A DNA stretch of 6,880 nucleotides, from positions 1-6,880 of the forward strand of contig JACMPN010000538.1 in the NCBI GenBank assembly GCA_014377495.1, written 5' to 3'. Source of the DNA: Candidatus Sericytochromatia bacterium. Its GTDB lineage: Bacteria > Cyanobacteriota > Sericytochromatia > JACMPN01. Position 1 is the first letter of the stretch. Each line of letters starts with the position of its first letter. Shown here piece by piece: positions 6,100 to 6,880 of this stretch. The notes beneath the pieces are model-generated. The model was not told the origin of the DNA and did not search any database. It saw only the letters and a program-made list of their open reading frames with translations. The position numbers and the translations under genes were made by a program.

Positions 6100-6810
6100 G
6101 TGACGAAGTTTGGCTTTTTGAACCTGTCCCGTCCCTTTGTCAAGGTGATCAGCGGTTTGGCCAACCATGACCTGAGCAAGGTCATCCCCGTCGTCGTCGC
6201 TGCCGCCGAAGCCGGCGCCCATGCCGTTGACGTGGCTGCCGATGCTGAGATCATCCGCTGGGTCAAGGACAACAGCCCCCTGGCCGTCTTCGCCTCGGGC
6301 CTGACGCCTGCCGTCCTCATTGAAGCCGCCCTGCTCGGCGCCGATGTCGTCGAGCTCGGCAACTTCGACGCTCTTTACGCCGCCGGTGGCACGATCTCGG
6401 CCGAGACCGTCCTCAACCAGGCCCGTGAAATCGTCGCCGGGCTGCCCAGCGGCGTGAAGATCTCCGTCACCATCCCCGGCAAGCTGACCGTCAAAGAGCA
6501 GCTCGACCTGGCCACCCAGCTCCAGGCCATCGGCGTCCACTTCCTGCAACTCGAAGTCCTCCCGGGCTTCGTCGAGCAGGCCATGGGCATCGCCAAAGCA
6601 GTCGTCGGCATCGTCGAGATCCCCGTGATCCTCGCCGGCGGCATCACCCTCGACAATATCGCCACCTTCGTCGAGACCGGCGTCAAGGGCTTGGGCATCG
6701 GCAATGCGATCAGCTCGCTGACCAGCGAGAAGGCCATGACCGAGACCCTGCGGGCCATGCTCGTCAAGGTCGCCGAAGTCGCCAAGCCGAGTGCCGCCGT
6801 CGGCATCTAA
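6100..6810 (+). CDS. ycf23: Ycf23 family protein (DUF561), TIM-barrel
   Basis: The 236-residue protein is soluble, without signal peptide or membrane segment, and reads as an eight-stranded alpha/beta barrel. Ycf23 hallmarks are FVKVISGLANHD (13-24) at the N-terminus, AHAVDVAAD (40-48), GADVVELGNFDALYAAGGTISAE (80-102, quoted by range) and a C-terminal pair of glycine loops, ILAGGI (177-182) and GLGIGNAIS (197-205), placed like the phosphate-binding loops of many TIM barrels. The family occurs in cyanobacteria and algal plastid genomes; I know of no established enzymatic reaction. As remembered, many cyanobacterial members have extra residues after the strand corresponding to HFLQLE (147-152); here it passes almost directly to GFVEQAMGIAKAV, so this may be a shorter variant. 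Isoleucine codons are ATC with a single ATT, and most Val and Leu codons are GTC and CTC, a stronger bias than in recJ. With the strong ribosome binding site this suggests high expression. GTG 6100 is the start. The gene appears monocistronic. Confidence 0.85.
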   Translation: MTKFGFLNLSRPFVKVISGLANHDLSKVIPVVVAAAEAGAHAVDVAADAEIIRWVKDNSPLAVFASGLTPAVLIEAALLGADVVELGNFDALYAAGGTISAETVLNQAREIVAGLPSGVKISVTIPGKLTVKEQLDLATQLQAIGVHFLQLEVLPGFVEQAMGIAKAVVGIVEIPVILAGGITLDNIATFVETGVKGLGIGNAISSLTSEKAMTETLRAMLVKVAEVAKPSAAVGI

Positions 6811-6832
6811 CGCCCAGACGGGTATACCTCTC

Positions 6833-6878
6833 ACCGGGGCCGGCCCACGTCCAGACTAGACGTGACGCCGGCCCCGGT
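6833..6878. terminator. Long perfect hairpin downstream of ycf23, probable terminator
   Basis: ACCGGGGCCGGC (6833-6844) and GCCGGCCCCGGT (6867-6878) are perfect 12-base inverted arms. Inside them CACGTC (6846-6851) pairs with GACGTG (6859-6864) around a 7-base loop, so the whole element folds as one 18-pair stem with a small internal asymmetry. It begins 22 bases after the ycf23 stop. The window ends 2 bases later, so a following T-run cannot be checked. None precedes it on the minus strand. A terminator or an RNA-stabilising 3' hairpin is likely. Confidence 0.65.
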
Positions 6879-6880
6879 CC

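Noticed and set aside
6085..6834. A 249-codon minus-strand frame covering ycf23
   Set aside because: The translation is dominated by Asp and Gly and mirrors the ycf23 codons; ycf23 has a strong ribosome binding site and family motifs.

Overview
The window is GC-rich DNA (about 60 % G+C by eye) and most likely comes from a cyanobacterium. The best taxonomic marker is the gene at 6100-6810, which reads as Ycf23 (DUF561), a family known from cyanobacteria and from algal plastids. The high GC content and the gene set would fit a Gloeobacter-like or other high-GC lineage, but the genus is a guess.

Layout. Positions 1-527 hold the 3' end of a gene for an NHL-repeat beta-propeller protein. A short convergent gap follows. 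A minus-strand gene (stop at 654, probable GTG start at 2789) encodes a UvrD/Rep-like superfamily 1 helicase fold whose ATPase motifs are almost all substituted. Divergent from it, 154 bases away, is recJ (2944-5310), a complete single-stranded DNA 5'-3' exonuclease with a C-terminal extension. recJ runs tail to tail into a minus-strand gene for a membrane-anchored class I cytochrome c (5307-5732), and the two stop codons share CTAG. A 367-base divergent region (5733-6099) holds an AT-rich promoter-like island, small palindromes and a leader with a strong ribosome binding site. It leads into ycf23 (6100-6810). A long perfect hairpin closes the window.

The genes do not form one operon. The only functional pairing the layout suggests is recJ with the helicase-like protein: they are divergent, share one short control region and both belong to DNA recombination or repair families. 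No mobile element, CRISPR array, tRNA or rRNA was found. The most unusual feature is the helicase-like protein. The Walker A lysine, Walker B glutamate, motif III glutamine and motif VI arginine all appear to be replaced while the rest of the fold is retained and the frame is open, which suggests a conserved non-catalytic helicase homologue rather than a decayed gene.
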